Below are positions 8,405-17,579 of a stretch of 64,000 bases of DNA, piece after piece (position 1 is the first letter of the stretch; every line of letters begins with the position of its first letter). The position numbers and the translations under genes were made by a program. Below the pieces are notes generated by a model. The model was not told the origin of the DNA. It worked only from the letters and a program-made list of their open reading frames with translations, and searched no databases. Source of the stretch: Williamsia sp. (GTDB lineage Bacteria > Bacteroidota > Bacteroidia > Chitinophagales > Chitinophagaceae); contig JADCRZ010000024.1 in assembly GCA_015069695.1 (NCBI GenBank), positions 1-64,000 of the forward strand, in the 5' to 3' direction.

Positions 8405-9303
8405 GTACATACCGCAAGATTGTTTACCTGATCAATCCCATTGCAGGTGTAAAAACCAAGTCCCTTCTACAAGATACGATCAGCCGCGAAACGGGGCAGC
8501 AGGGGATCGATTTTGAGATTGTGTATACCAATGCAGCAGGCGATTACCGGTTTCTTGCAGAAAGGGTCCGGAACGAGAAACTAACAGACGTTGTGGTTTG
8601 CGGCGGCGATGGCTCTATCAATGCCGTAGCAGCAGCCTTGCTGGGTGAGGACGTGAATATAGGGATCATACCGATGGGATCCGGGAATGGACTGGCACTC
8701 ACGGCAAAGATCCCGTTGAAGCTACGGCGCGCGCTGGACGTGGTATTCAGGGGAAAGGTATCCTATGTGGATGGCTGTTTTATCAATGACCGTTTTTCCT
8801 GTATGCTCTGCGGCATCGGCTTTGACGCAAAAGTGGCCCACGAATTTGCCAAGCAAAAAAGACGCGGATTGAAAACCTACATCAAGGTTACAGGCGCCAA
8901 CTTCTTTTCTGCCAAGCCTTATGTGTTCGAGATCCACACACAGGAAAAATCATTTACAACCGAAGCTTATTTTATCAGCGTCGCCAACAGCAACCAGTTT
9001 GGAAATAATTTTACCATTGCTCCCCGTGCCGATCTCAGCGATGGTTTGATTGATGTGGTGATCGTAAAAAAGATGAGCAAGCTGGTGTTTCCATTTTCTG
9101 TGATCGGCCATGTAACCGGTTTTACCAATGCATACGACCGGGACGATGAAGAAAAAGGAAATATCGTTTACTTCCAAACTTCTTCACTCACCATTATCAA
9201 TCCGCAGAATGCCCCGCTTCACATTGATGGCGACCCGGCTGATACAGCGGAAAAATTTGACATCCGCGTGGTACCCCAGGCCATCAGGTTGATTCAGCCA
9301 TAA
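8401..9303 (+). CDS. Diacylglycerol/sphingosine kinase-like lipid kinase (YegS/DagK type)
   Basis: A 300-aa protein with the diacylglycerol-kinase catalytic domain: NPIAGVKTK near the N-terminus, the ATP-binding GGDGSINAV near residues 74-82 and PMGSGNGLA near 98-106. The C-terminal half has the beta-sandwich with GLIDVVIVKK and LHIDGDPA typical of the family. Such enzymes phosphorylate lipid hydroxyls such as diacylglycerol or sphingoid bases; Bacteroidota make sphingolipids, so either is possible. It overlaps the upstream membrane protein by 4 bp. Confidence 0.92.
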   Translation: MSTYRKIVYLINPIAGVKTKSLLQDTISRETGQQGIDFEIVYTNAAGDYRFLAERVRNEKLTDVVVCGGDGSINAVAAALLGEDVNIGIIPMGSGNGLALTAKIPLKLRRALDVVFRGKVSYVDGCFINDRFSCMLCGIGFDAKVAHEFAKQKRRGLKTYIKVTGANFFSAKPYVFEIHTQEKSFTTEAYFISVANSNQFGNNFTIAPRADLSDGLIDVVIVKKMSKLVFPFSVIGHVTGFTNAYDRDDEEKGNIVYFQTSSLTIINPQNAPLHIDGDPADTAEKFDIRVVPQAIRLIQP

Positions 9304-9308
9304 AGCCA

Positions 9309-11216
9309 CTATACATCCATGAATTCCCAAGCGCTCTTGTAAGCATTTCTTTCCTGTGCATAAGCGATAAGATCTGCATAAAAGGGCAAGCTCGAAAGTG
9401 TAGCGCTGTCGCCAATTACCACGAGCTTTTTCCGGGCCCGCGTCATGGCTACGTTCATGCGGCGGACGTCAGAAAGAAAACCAATCACCCCTTCCGCATT
9501 GCTGCGGGCCAGACTGATATAAACCACATCGCGTTCCTGTCCCTGAAAGCTGTCGATTGTGTTGACGGCTAGTTTTTCTCCATATACCTGGAGCCGGGGA
9601 GCATGCTGCAGCAGATCTTTTAACAGCTCTACCTGTTGTTTATAGGGGGAGATCACAGCCAGGGAAGGAAAACTTTCCGGTGTATAATATTGTGCAAGTA
9701 TGTCTACCTGGCCCATCAGCAGCTTGAGCAGGAAAGCAGCTTCTTCAGGGTTGGTAACGCTGGTGCTGTGTGCTTTTTCTTCAAAGCCGCAACCGGCCGT
9801 GTCAACAAAAACAAGCGGTTCGTCACCGGAAAACAGAAGATGACTGGCCACCGACGCATGTGCTTTCAACCTGTTTTCATAAAAAACAGCAGACGAATAT
9901 CCCATGATGGCTTCATTCATGCGGTACTGCTCTTCCAGCAGGGTGACTGCTTCAGGGTGCAGGCGTACGCCCTTTTCCAGCAGGGTAGTACCCAGTCCTT
10001 CCCTGGCTGCCTGTTCTGATTTGATCGTTGGAGGCAGCTGCTGGTGATCGCCGGCAAGGATAAGCCGCTTTGCTTTGAGCACCGGTATCCAGCAGGCTGG
10101 CTCCAGGGCCTGCCCTGCTTCATCGATCACAACGGTATCGTAGGTAAGATTGCGTACAGTATAATGATTGGCACCTACTAATGTGGCTGTAATAACCTGC
10201 GCCCTTGCTACCAGGTCGTCGATGATATATTGCTCTGTGTTGCCAACTTCTTTTATAATGCGGTGGGCTTCGTCAAAGAGGGCTTTGCGTTGTTCGCGTT
10301 CTGCCTTGCCAAAGTTCCGTTTGTATTTGTGCGCCAGGTTCCTGTATTCTGCAGCCTGTTTTTTCAGTCTCCTGATTTCTTTGGTAGCGCTGTGCTCTGC
10401 CATTTTACTATCAAGGGTCAGCGCCATTAACCGCTCTGATACGCGGGCCGGGTTTCCTACGCGCAATACATTCAATCCTTGTTCGGCAAGTTTTTCACTC
10501 AGCAGGTCTACGGCTGTATTGCTGGGTGCTGTTACGAGGATCTTTTGATGGTCTCTTTGAAAGAGGGCTTTGATGGCTTGCACAAGGGTGGTGGTTTTCC
10601 CCGTGCCCGGCGGCCCGTGTACAATGGCCAGCTCATTGGCAGCCATGATTTTTTCAACAGCCTGTTGCTGCGAATGGTTCAACATAGGAGTAGCCTGCTG
10701 CGGAACTTCAGTCTGAAAGGTGGGCGATTGTGCACCGGTTAAGATCCGGATCAGCCGGCCTTCTGTTGGTTTCTCTCCTGTTGCATCCGCCAGTTTAAGG
10801 GCATTCTGCATTTCATCATAGCTGTTGTCATCAAACAGGAGGTCTATGCCCAGCTTGCCGTTGCTGGCCCAGTCGGGCAGCTCATCGGTTCGCAGGGTAA
10901 TTTTTAACCGGTTGCCGTTCAGGTAAGAGATCGTGCCTTCCACCCGGTCTTCTTTCGGATCGTGGTTGGAAAACAACATGGCCGATACGCCCGAGCGAAG
11001 CTGGTGGATCACATCCAGGTGGGTTGTGCGCTCGACCTCTACGGTCAGGTAATCACCCCGGCCAAGCTCTGTTCCGCGGATGGCAATGGGGTACCAGGCA
11101 TAACCTGTTTCCCTGCGCATAGCAACGGAGGTCGTTTCCGTGAACTTCAAGTACGACTGCCGGTCTTCTGCTCTTTCTGTTTTTAGCAATTCCTGCAGCT
11201 TTTTAAAATAATCCAT
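9309..11216 (-). CDS. Superfamily 1 DNA/RNA helicase (IGHMBP2/Upf1-like)
   Basis: About 635 aa from ATG at 11216; a TTG two codons earlier is in frame but unlikely. Full helicase motif series: Walker A GPPGTGKTT near residue 205, VVIDEAGQALEP (motif II), LAGDHQQLPPT (III), EQYRMNEAI (IV), NTIDSFQGQERDVVYIS (V) and MNVAMTRARKKL (VI). The order and the DEAG box place it with Upf1-like SF1B enzymes such as IGHMBP2 and Dna2, which unwind 5' to 3'. An N-terminal OB/stalk-like region precedes the motor. It stands alone on the minus strand, converging with the lipid kinase gene with a 5-bp gap. The substrate is unknown. Confidence 0.92.
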   Translation of the reverse strand: MDYFKKLQELLKTERAEDRQSYLKFTETTSVAMRRETGYAWYPIAIRGTELGRGDYLTVEVERTTHLDVIHQLRSGVSAMLFSNHDPKEDRVEGTISYLNGNRLKITLRTDELPDWASNGKLGIDLLFDDNSYDEMQNALKLADATGEKPTEGRLIRILTGAQSPTFQTEVPQQATPMLNHSQQQAVEKIMAANELAIVHGPPGTGKTTTLVQAIKALFQRDHQKILVTAPSNTAVDLLSEKLAEQGLNVLRVGNPARVSERLMALTLDSKMAEHSATKEIRRLKKQAAEYRNLAHKYKRNFGKAEREQRKALFDEAHRIIKEVGNTEQYIIDDLVARAQVITATLVGANHYTVRNLTYDTVVIDEAGQALEPACWIPVLKAKRLILAGDHQQLPPTIKSEQAAREGLGTTLLEKGVRLHPEAVTLLEEQYRMNEAIMGYSSAVFYENRLKAHASVASHLLFSGDEPLVFVDTAGCGFEEKAHSTSVTNPEEAAFLLKLLMGQVDILAQYYTPESFPSLAVISPYKQQVELLKDLLQHAPRLQVYGEKLAVNTIDSFQGQERDVVYISLARSNAEGVIGFLSDVRRMNVAMTRARKKLVVIGDSATLSSLPFYADLIAYAQERNAYKSAWEFMDV

Positions 11217-11264
11217 GCGCAAAAGTAGGAACTACCTGGTGCAATAGAGCCACCGGTTCGTCTC

Positions 11265-12293
11265 TTACAACTTGTCTAAATTATCTTCTCTTCCCATCTC
11301 TAAGGCCAGCCGTTCCCGTTCTACCTCTGCAATCAGCTCTTCTTCCGTGGGCAACCAGGGCATGTACTTGCTGGCAAAGAGTTGCTCATGGCCTGACAGA
11401 ATACTGTACTTCACAATCGTTTCATCCTTTTCCGTACACAGGATGATCCCGATAGTAGGATTATCGCCCTCGTTGCGTTTCAGGTCGTCGAACATGCGGA
11501 TATACATATCCATCTGCCCGATGTCGGCATGCGACAGCTTGGTTGTTTTCAGGTCAAAAAGAACAAAGCATTTTAGGATGTAGTTGTAGAAAACCAGGTC
11601 GATATAAAAGTGCGCGGTTTCGGTGCTGATGCGTTGCTGGCGGCCCACAAAAGAAAAGCCCTTTCCCAGCTCCAGCAAAAACTGTTGCAGGTAAGTGATC
11701 AGGCTTCCCTCCAGTTCTTTTTCACTTGCCTTCAACGGCTCGGACAGGTTGAGGAATTCAAATATATAGGGGTCTTTGATGAAATCCCGCAGATGCTCCT
11801 TTTCTGGTGCAGTAGTTTGCCTTGCAGCCTTTTTGCTGTTGTCTTGCGTAGCCAGCAGGCGCTGGTAATAAAAGGAATTGATGTTGCGCTCCAGGGTTCG
11901 TGAGCTCCATTGCTGACTGGCAGCTTCCTCCATATAGTATGCTCTTGCTTCTTCATTTTCTACCCGCATAATGAGCCGGTAATGTGTCCAGGACAATTCG
12001 CTACGCAGTGCGTAGCGTTTTTGCGTGCCGGGAAACGTAAGATAGAATTGTCTGAAATTCTTTAAGTTAGCATAAGAAAACCCCTTTCCAAATTCAGCAG
12101 TGAGTGCTTTGGAAAGTTCTTTCAAAACTTGTTCCCCATAGGCTGCCCGTTTTTCACCCTGCTGTTCCTCCTCCACAATACGCCGGCCGATCTGCCAGTA
12201 GGCTTCTACCATCACGGAGTTAATGACAGCATACGTTTTCTGCCTGGCAATGATCAGAATCTCTTTTATTTCTTGTATATAACTTTCAGCCAT
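11265..12293 (-). CDS. YhcG/DUF1016 PDDEXK nuclease-family protein
   Basis: A 342-aa protein with the two-part YhcG layout: an N-terminal DUF1016 helical domain (residues about 1-150, with AYWQIGRRIVEEEQ and FSYANLKNFRQFYLTF) and a C-terminal PDDEXK nuclease-like domain containing FYIDLVFYN and FVLFDLKTTK. The acidic residue before K-T is Asp, where many relatives have Glu. These proteins are found near restriction-modification genes and elsewhere; a role in DNA protection or repair is suspected, not proven. Here it is a single gene next to an SF1 helicase on the same strand (42-bp gap), which may be chance. Confidence 0.9.
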   Translation of the reverse strand: MAESYIQEIKEILIIARQKTYAVINSVMVEAYWQIGRRIVEEEQQGEKRAAYGEQVLKELSKALTAEFGKGFSYANLKNFRQFYLTFPGTQKRYALRSELSWTHYRLIMRVENEEARAYYMEEAASQQWSSRTLERNINSFYYQRLLATQDNSKKAARQTTAPEKEHLRDFIKDPYIFEFLNLSEPLKASEKELEGSLITYLQQFLLELGKGFSFVGRQQRISTETAHFYIDLVFYNYILKCFVLFDLKTTKLSHADIGQMDMYIRMFDDLKRNEGDNPTIGIILCTEKDETIVKYSILSGHEQLFASKYMPWLPTEEELIAEVERERLALEMGREDNLDKL

Positions 12294-12460
12294 AACAAAC
12301 GGTTTTCAGTTTTTGACCTTCCGGATTACACAGGATTGGCCGTTCAATTTAGCAAGAAAGAATAAGCTAAATACCGTTATTTACCGGTGTATACTTATGC
12401 GTTGCATACAGGGATTTACTGCGTGTAAAGATAAGCTGACCGTAACTGCCGATGCTACCC

Positions 12461-15211
12461 CTAACTCCCCTTGTGGATATTGATCTGCCGCTTTTTCTGT
12501 CGGATATCGAATTGGATGTTCAGAAGATTATTATTAACCAGGTCAACTGATTTGCTGGTTTCTGAAGGGCGGAAATTTTCGTCGAAGGCTTCCTGGTTGA
12601 TGGTGACGGTGTACTCGGCGGCAGGCAGGTTCAGGAAAAATTCGCCCTCTGCATTGGTGAGCGTTGCGTAGGTTTTGCCGTCAACAGAAATTGCTGTAAT
12701 GCGGATGCCATCCAGCTGCATGGTAACATTGCTTTTTTCATCCCTGACAAGCACCAGCTTACCGGTAAGCATTTTACCAGGCAGGAAGGGGATGTAGTTG
12801 ATCTTCTGGCTGCCCGGGGCGATTGTTTGCCGGTAACCCAGCTTGGGTATCCATCCACGCAGGGTAGAAATCTGGCTGAAGTCGAGTAAGAAGGAAGTTT
12901 TATCTGTGTTCCTGAAATCAATTTCTCCCCTTTCATTGCTCAGCACAACATCGTTGTCGATGCCTGTTCTGGCTTGCCGTACAGGCTCTTCCCCCTTGTC
13001 GTACAGGCCGTTGTTGTTACTGTCCTGGAAAAGAACAAACTTGAAATTTTTTGATTTTTTATTCCTTGCCACGGGCATCTGTAAGCGCTGGCGGATGGTT
13101 AGGTTAATATACGGCGTGCCCTGGTTGATTAAGTTTACCTGTGCTGTTAATCCCGCATCCAAACCCAGGCGGGGAGAAGAGTACAGAAGATTGTTGTATG
13201 CTACAAGGTAAGATGTTTTGCTTGCTGTTTCACGCAGGTAATTCAGCTGCAAGCGGTAAAACAGGTTCCATTTTGAAAAGGGTTGTTCTGCAAAAGGGGC
13301 TATCTGAAGCCGTCTTACAGGTTCAGAGCGGCTGAGGTATTGTTTGATCTCATAGTAATAGTAAGGTCCGTTGTCGTAACGGACAGTCAATCCGTAGCGG
13401 TGCGACTGCAGGTTCATCAGGTTGTTCATGCTGTAGAAAGCAGGATGCATGGCCCCCGGCACATACACTTTTCCCACATTGGAAAAAAGAGAGAACCACC
13501 AATTGTCGCTGATCTGCCAGTTGGTGTTGACAGAAACTTTGTACATGTCTGCTCTTACACTGTTCAGACTGTCCTGTATTTGCGTAAACAGTCCGGGCGA
13601 CAGCACCATGGAAAATTTTTTCCCCTGGAACCCGGTTCGAGCACCCCATTCCTTTGTATCGATGTTGAACAGGTAATTGACCAGGGAATCTTCTGTATTG
13701 TTGTATGCTCTTTTGTTGAGCTCCATGTAAGGACCTGCAAAGAAATGGTTCAGCAGAAATCTTGCTTCGTGCAGCTGATAGGTAAAGCCTTTGTTGATAC
13801 CGGGAAAATTTTTTGAATACAGGGTTATCTGTGAGTTGATCTGGTAATATTTACCGGTTGATTCAAAATGGTAGCCTCCCTGTATGGCCGGCAGGGTTGT
13901 ATCAAGCTTTACCCTGTTTAATTTCTCCATGCCCGCACCTCCTTCCACCGACAGTTTCGTGTGGGCGCCCATCAGCCAGTCGAGGCGGTTGATCGTAAGA
14001 TAACTATCAGTCTTTTTTTCTATGTCGCGGTTGACGAATGAGTTGGAAGAAAAGCTCCATCTACCACCCAGTCTCCGGGCAAACTTCATGTTGAACTGAT
14101 GTGTATTCCCGCGCCTGCTCTTCACACCCATCAATTCAAACAGCTGGTTGTCCGGACCGTTGTACTGCAGGCGGGCTCCCATGCCATCGACCAGAAAATT
14201 GTTGAAATCAACAATGCTTCCGCCCGTAATGCGCCAGGGTCCTTTTACATACTGCGCAGTAGCCAGGTGTGTGTTGGCAGAAAAACTCCGGTATATATTG
14301 TCAGACTGAAACAGCATGTTCAGCTGCGCATCTCCTTTCAAAGGGAGATAGCCGCGCAGGTTTACAAAACCAAAAGGCTGGTTGCTGGCAATATTGTTCA
14401 GGTTCAGTTCAACCGAAAGAGGCATTTTATACCAGCTTGATATAGCGCCGTTATACGAGTAGCCCATTTTTATAACTGTCTGGCGTAACATTTTCTGTTC
14501 GCTGTTTTTTCCTTTTACAAAAATTTCAATGTCCTCCCTTTTAAGTTGCCAGATGTCTTTGGGGGTGAGAAGGACTTTTACGGACACGGTCTGGCGCCCG
14601 CCTGGGGGCAGCATAACCGTGTAATTCTTTTTGGGAATAGAAAGATCGAGCGGAGTGTTGATGGTGAACGTATACACATCATCGCTGTTGCCTGTGTTTT
14701 CGATATAGACGTCAAAAGGAATTTCTTTATCCGTTTCCAGGAAGGTAATGGTTGGTTGCCTGAGCAGCACCCGCCACTTTGTATTCTCTTTTGGTTTTAC
14801 GTAAAATGCCCGGTTGATAACCTGTCCGCTTTCTGCTATCCGCAGCTCTATCGCAACAGGGTACCAGGCAATGGAAGCATTTTTCTTACCCTGTGTAAAC
14901 CGGAAAGGAACTGTCTGGCTTTCATGCGGCTTGATTTCGATGTTTGTCACCGTAGCAGAAACAATGTCTACTGCATCCGGAGGAAGAAGCGTGAGCTGTA
15001 TATGCAGCGTGGAGGCACTGTTGTTAAGCAGGCTTATATTGTTGAAAGCAAATTGGTTTTCTTCCAGTAAGATAGAATCCTTGAGCAGCCTGACTTTAAG
15101 CAGGTCAGGCTGAATTTGTTGTGCGGAAGCTGAAGACTTGCAAATAGAAAAAAGGAGCGCCACAAGTAAGTATCTGCACAGTGTTTTCAAGAGTCCCAAA
15201 TGGTTTAACAT
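12461..15211 (-). CDS. Usher-like outer-membrane beta-barrel protein
   Basis: A 916-aa secreted protein with a signal peptide (residues 1-30, ending SASAQ). Residues about 35-240 look like two immunoglobulin-like or NEW3-like domains (NISLLNNSASTLHIQLTLLP; FDVYIENTGNSDDVYTF). About 260-720 is rich in alternating aromatic beta-strand patterns expected of a large barrel. Then comes a calcium-type SdrD-B-like segment DSNNNGLYDKGEEPV near 735 and a carboxypeptidase-regulatory-like beta domain near 800-890. Together with the neighbouring PapD-like chaperone and small secreted proteins this resembles a chaperone-usher assembly platform. I infer that role from layout and context; no diagnostic usher motif is certain. 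Confidence 0.7.
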   Translation of the reverse strand: MLNHLGLLKTLCRYLLVALLFSICKSSASAQQIQPDLLKVRLLKDSILLEENQFAFNNISLLNNSASTLHIQLTLLPPDAVDIVSATVTNIEIKPHESQTVPFRFTQGKKNASIAWYPVAIELRIAESGQVINRAFYVKPKENTKWRVLLRQPTITFLETDKEIPFDVYIENTGNSDDVYTFTINTPLDLSIPKKNYTVMLPPGGRQTVSVKVLLTPKDIWQLKREDIEIFVKGKNSEQKMLRQTVIKMGYSYNGAISSWYKMPLSVELNLNNIASNQPFGFVNLRGYLPLKGDAQLNMLFQSDNIYRSFSANTHLATAQYVKGPWRITGGSIVDFNNFLVDGMGARLQYNGPDNQLFELMGVKSRRGNTHQFNMKFARRLGGRWSFSSNSFVNRDIEKKTDSYLTINRLDWLMGAHTKLSVEGGAGMEKLNRVKLDTTLPAIQGGYHFESTGKYYQINSQITLYSKNFPGINKGFTYQLHEARFLLNHFFAGPYMELNKRAYNNTEDSLVNYLFNIDTKEWGARTGFQGKKFSMVLSPGLFTQIQDSLNSVRADMYKVSVNTNWQISDNWWFSLFSNVGKVYVPGAMHPAFYSMNNLMNLQSHRYGLTVRYDNGPYYYYEIKQYLSRSEPVRRLQIAPFAEQPFSKWNLFYRLQLNYLRETASKTSYLVAYNNLLYSSPRLGLDAGLTAQVNLINQGTPYINLTIRQRLQMPVARNKKSKNFKFVLFQDSNNNGLYDKGEEPVRQARTGIDNDVVLSNERGEIDFRNTDKTSFLLDFSQISTLRGWIPKLGYRQTIAPGSQKINYIPFLPGKMLTGKLVLVRDEKSNVTMQLDGIRITAISVDGKTYATLTNAEGEFFLNLPAAEYTVTINQEAFDENFRPSETSKSVDLVNNNLLNIQFDIRQKKRQINIHKGS

Positions 15212-15303
15212 AGGAATAGATCAGGCCCTTGCAGGCATGAGCTACCCTAAAACGACAAGCGGGATTCGATATTGTAATTCCGGGACGGAGGCAATTACAA
15301 TCC

Positions 15304-15654
15304 TTACCTGCTTGAAAACGTATACACTGATTGATGCTGGTTGTCACTGTATGCCATCATATTGCGGGAGCTGTTCTTTTGCTCATCCTGTAAAGTACTG
15401 GCCGCTTCAGCAGGAAGCGCAGCCTGGGCAGAAAGGTTTTTATTTACAATGATGTCGCGCATGGAAGAGCTGGCTGCGGGGTCATTTTTTGCATCTGCCT
15501 GCTTTGCAGATTTGCTGGATTCAGCAGCAGAAAAGTCGATAAATGAAATAGGTTGAAGACGCAGGGTAATTACCTGTGATGCCTGGCTGTTTGCATGCTG
15601 GGCTTTTGCCATAGCTCCTGACAGGATGATCAGGAAGAGGAAGATGGTTTTCAA
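15304..15654 (-). CDS. Small secreted Ala/Ser-rich protein of the usher-like cluster
   Basis: A 116-aa product with a clear signal peptide (MKTIFLFLIILSGAMAKAQ). The mature N-terminus, SQVITLRLQPISFIDFS, resembles the start of pilin-like subunits, but the rest is low-complexity (Ala, Ser, Lys, Gln) and short of a full beta-sandwich. It lies between the subunit-like genes and the usher-like gene, same strand. It may be a truncated subunit, a tip or anchor protein, or a chaperone partner. Confidence 0.6.
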   Translation of the reverse strand: MKTIFLFLIILSGAMAKAQHANSQASQVITLRLQPISFIDFSAAESSKSAKQADAKNDPAASSSMRDIIVNKNLSAQAALPAEAASTLQDEQKNSSRNMMAYSDNQHQSVYTFSSR

Positions 15655-15745
15655 TACGGTGCGTTTTTTATAGAATCGGAAGTGTAAAAATCCAATATTA
15701 TTTTGGCATTGTCAAGTGAGTAAAAGGGATTTTTTCAAAAAACCC

Positions 15746-16240
15746 TTACTTGGCTGTAAGCGTATACACAATACCGATATTGTAAATGCCTGCGCCATAA
15801 TTGTATCCTGGATTGATTCTCAGGGTAATGTCGAATGAATTCCCGGCGGCGGTTTCACTGCCGCGGTTGCCTGTGGAAAGCAGCTGGGACGTGGTAGAAA
15901 GCGTAAGCACAGCAGATTGACCGGTAACGCCTATCCTGCAAATAGAAGCAGGCATGTTAGCAGATGCAAAAGTGCCGCTGGCAGTAAAAACATTGCTGGT
16001 AGCAGCCATGCTCAGGTTCCAGTTCTGGTTGCTGTTGATCTTTATATTGTTGAAATTACTGATCACGTATTCGCCCGCGTATTGATCGGGTGTGCTGAAC
16101 GTTGCGTTTGAAGCAGTATTGGTAAGAGACAACTCCATAACTGGCTGGATGTTGAGGGTAGAAGTAAAGTTAGCGCTGCTTTGCCCCTGCAAAACCAACT
16201 GCAACAAGCAACCAAACACCAGGAAAAAAAGAGATCGCAT
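15746..16240 (-). CDS. Putative fimbrial subunit-like secreted protein
   Basis: A 164-aa protein with a signal peptide (cleavage near LVLQGQ). The mature part is about 145 residues of Thr/Ser/Asn-rich beta strands, starting FTSTLNIQPVMELSLTN and ending NIGIVYTLTAK. The final alternating hydrophobic strand GIYNIGIVYTLT resembles the end strand of pilin subunits assembled by donor-strand exchange. It follows the 158-aa gene by 1 bp and precedes the usher-like genes. The subunit role is inferred from size, secretion and neighbours. Confidence 0.65.
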   Translation of the reverse strand: MRSLFFLVFGCLLQLVLQGQSSANFTSTLNIQPVMELSLTNTASNATFSTPDQYAGEYVISNFNNIKINSNQNWNLSMAATSNVFTASGTFASANMPASICRIGVTGQSAVLTLSTTSQLLSTGNRGSETAAGNSFDITLRINPGYNYGAGIYNIGIVYTLTAK

Positions 16241-16241
16241 G

Positions 16242-16718
16242 TTAGGGGCTTGTTATGGTAAATAAGATGTTGAATATCTGATTGCCGGGCGGATAATCAT
16301 AGCCAATAGGACCGATGATCAGGTTGTACGTATAGGTAACATACCAGAACAAGGTATAATAGGATTGAATAATCTGCTGGTTGTTTGTACTGAGGGTGAT
16401 AGGATTGAAGTTGGCGCTCCTGGAAGGAGATACTGTATTCAGTTTGATGGCTACCATTGATGCCGGCATTGTTACACCTGAACTGCTGCTTACACTTGAT
16501 ACTTTGGCATAGACACTAAAATTAGAAAAAGAATATACGGATAGGGAAAAAGCGTTTACAGATACCTGTGCGTTCTCAAGTGTACTGGATGTGTTAAAAT
16601 TAAAGTTTGTCTGGCCTGTTTGCAGCTGAATAGATTGCGACCATGCATCCGATACAAGAAACAGGAGCAAGAATGCGTTTAAGAAATGCATCGAATATTC
16701 CGACAGCGGTTTGTTCAT
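16242..16718 (-). CDS. Putative fimbrial subunit-like secreted protein, first gene of cluster
   Basis: A 158-aa protein whose N-terminus carries a signal peptide whichever start is used (ATG at 16718, or 16691 for MHFLNAFLLLFL). The mature protein is a Ser/Thr/Asn-rich beta domain (LQTGQTNFNFNTSSTLEN, then NFNPITLSTNNQQII) ending in NQIFNILFTITSP, again an alternating hydrophobic end strand. It is 50 bp from the divergent chaperone start and 1 bp from the next subunit-like gene, so subunits, usher and chaperone share one control region. No exact family is recognised. Confidence 0.65.
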   Translation of the reverse strand: MNKPLSEYSMHFLNAFLLLFLVSDAWSQSIQLQTGQTNFNFNTSSTLENAQVSVNAFSLSVYSFSNFSVYAKVSSVSSSSGVTMPASMVAIKLNTVSPSRSANFNPITLSTNNQQIIQSYYTLFWYVTYTYNLIIGPIGYDYPPGNQIFNILFTITSP

Positions 16719-16768
16719 AGTAAATAGGTAACGACCTGCTCGAAATATTATTTTTTAAAATCCAGTCT

Positions 16769-17575
16769 ATGACGAAATCTTTCCTTCTGGCAGCTATCTC
16801 ATTGTTACTCATTGCACAAAATGTGGTTGCGCAGAAAGTAGGCATACAGCCCTCTATTCTCGAGTATCACCTGGCTCCGGGAACCACCGAGTCGCAGGTG
16901 ATCCGGATCGCTAACATGTCTGATAAAAAGATAAGCTTTGAAGCCTACCTGGCCGACTGGCTGCGCGACTCAACCGGGGCGCATGAATATTTTAAGCCCG
17001 ATACCCTGCCCAGCTCCTGTGCGAAATGGGTGTCCCTGTCTAAAAATTTTATTGAAGTAGAACCTGGTAAAACAGAAGAATTGCTGGTGCGGCTGCAGGG
17101 GCCACCTGACCTGAACGCATTTAAACAGATGCGGTGGGCCATGCTATTCTTGCAAAGCGCCTCCGAAAAAGACAGTGCTACCCGCAACAGCAAACAATTT
17201 AATACCAAGATCAAAGAGTTGCTGCGGGTAGGCATTCACATCTATCAAACACCTCCCTCAATAACACATGCAGAAGCCAAAGGCATTGCGCTCAAAGAAG
17301 TGCCGGCTGAAAAAAATTCCTATGATTTCTATATGGCCAACACAGGCGAAACCATGCTGGAATGCAAGGTACATATGGAGCTAACCAACGTAGAAACAGG
17401 TAAGGAGTACAAACTCGACAGAACAGAATTTCCTGTTTTTCCTGCCAGCAAACGCAAGGTCAGGCTTATTATCCCGGACACTGTGCCCAAAGGAAAATAT
17501 TCAGCCCTGGCTATACTTGATACAGGAGAAGAATCTGCGCTGGAAGCGGTTGAAAAAGCAATAGAGGTGAAGTAA
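16769..17575 (+). CDS. PapD-like periplasmic chaperone
   Basis: A 268-aa periplasmic protein with a signal peptide (residues 1-20, ending NVVAQ). The first domain has IQPSILEYHLAPGTTESQVIRI and WVSLSKNFIEVEPGKTEELL, the pattern of the N-terminal Ig domain of PapD/COG3121-type chaperones (also seen in WxL-interacting proteins). The second domain, about 165-268, is a second Ig-like fold with DFYMANTGETMLECKV. Divergent from two subunit-like genes, it would bind and protect them on the way to the usher-like protein. Convergent with the acyl-CoA ligase gene (4-bp gap). Confidence 0.75.
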   Translation: MTKSFLLAAISLLLIAQNVVAQKVGIQPSILEYHLAPGTTESQVIRIANMSDKKISFEAYLADWLRDSTGAHEYFKPDTLPSSCAKWVSLSKNFIEVEPGKTEELLVRLQGPPDLNAFKQMRWAMLFLQSASEKDSATRNSKQFNTKIKELLRVGIHIYQTPPSITHAEAKGIALKEVPAEKNSYDFYMANTGETMLECKVHMELTNVETGKEYKLDRTEFPVFPASKRKVRLIIPDTVPKGKYSALAILDTGEESALEAVEKAIEVK

Positions 17576-17579
17576 TTAC

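Noticed and set aside
11265-12293. YhcG/DUF1016 gene as part of a restriction-modification island
   Set aside because: No methyltransferase, specificity subunit or restriction gene is nearby, and flanking genes are core.
12320-12345. Fragment CCGGATTACACAGGATTGG resembling the palindrome family
   Set aside because: Short, no partner arm and no GTCTGAACC end, so not called as a repeat copy.
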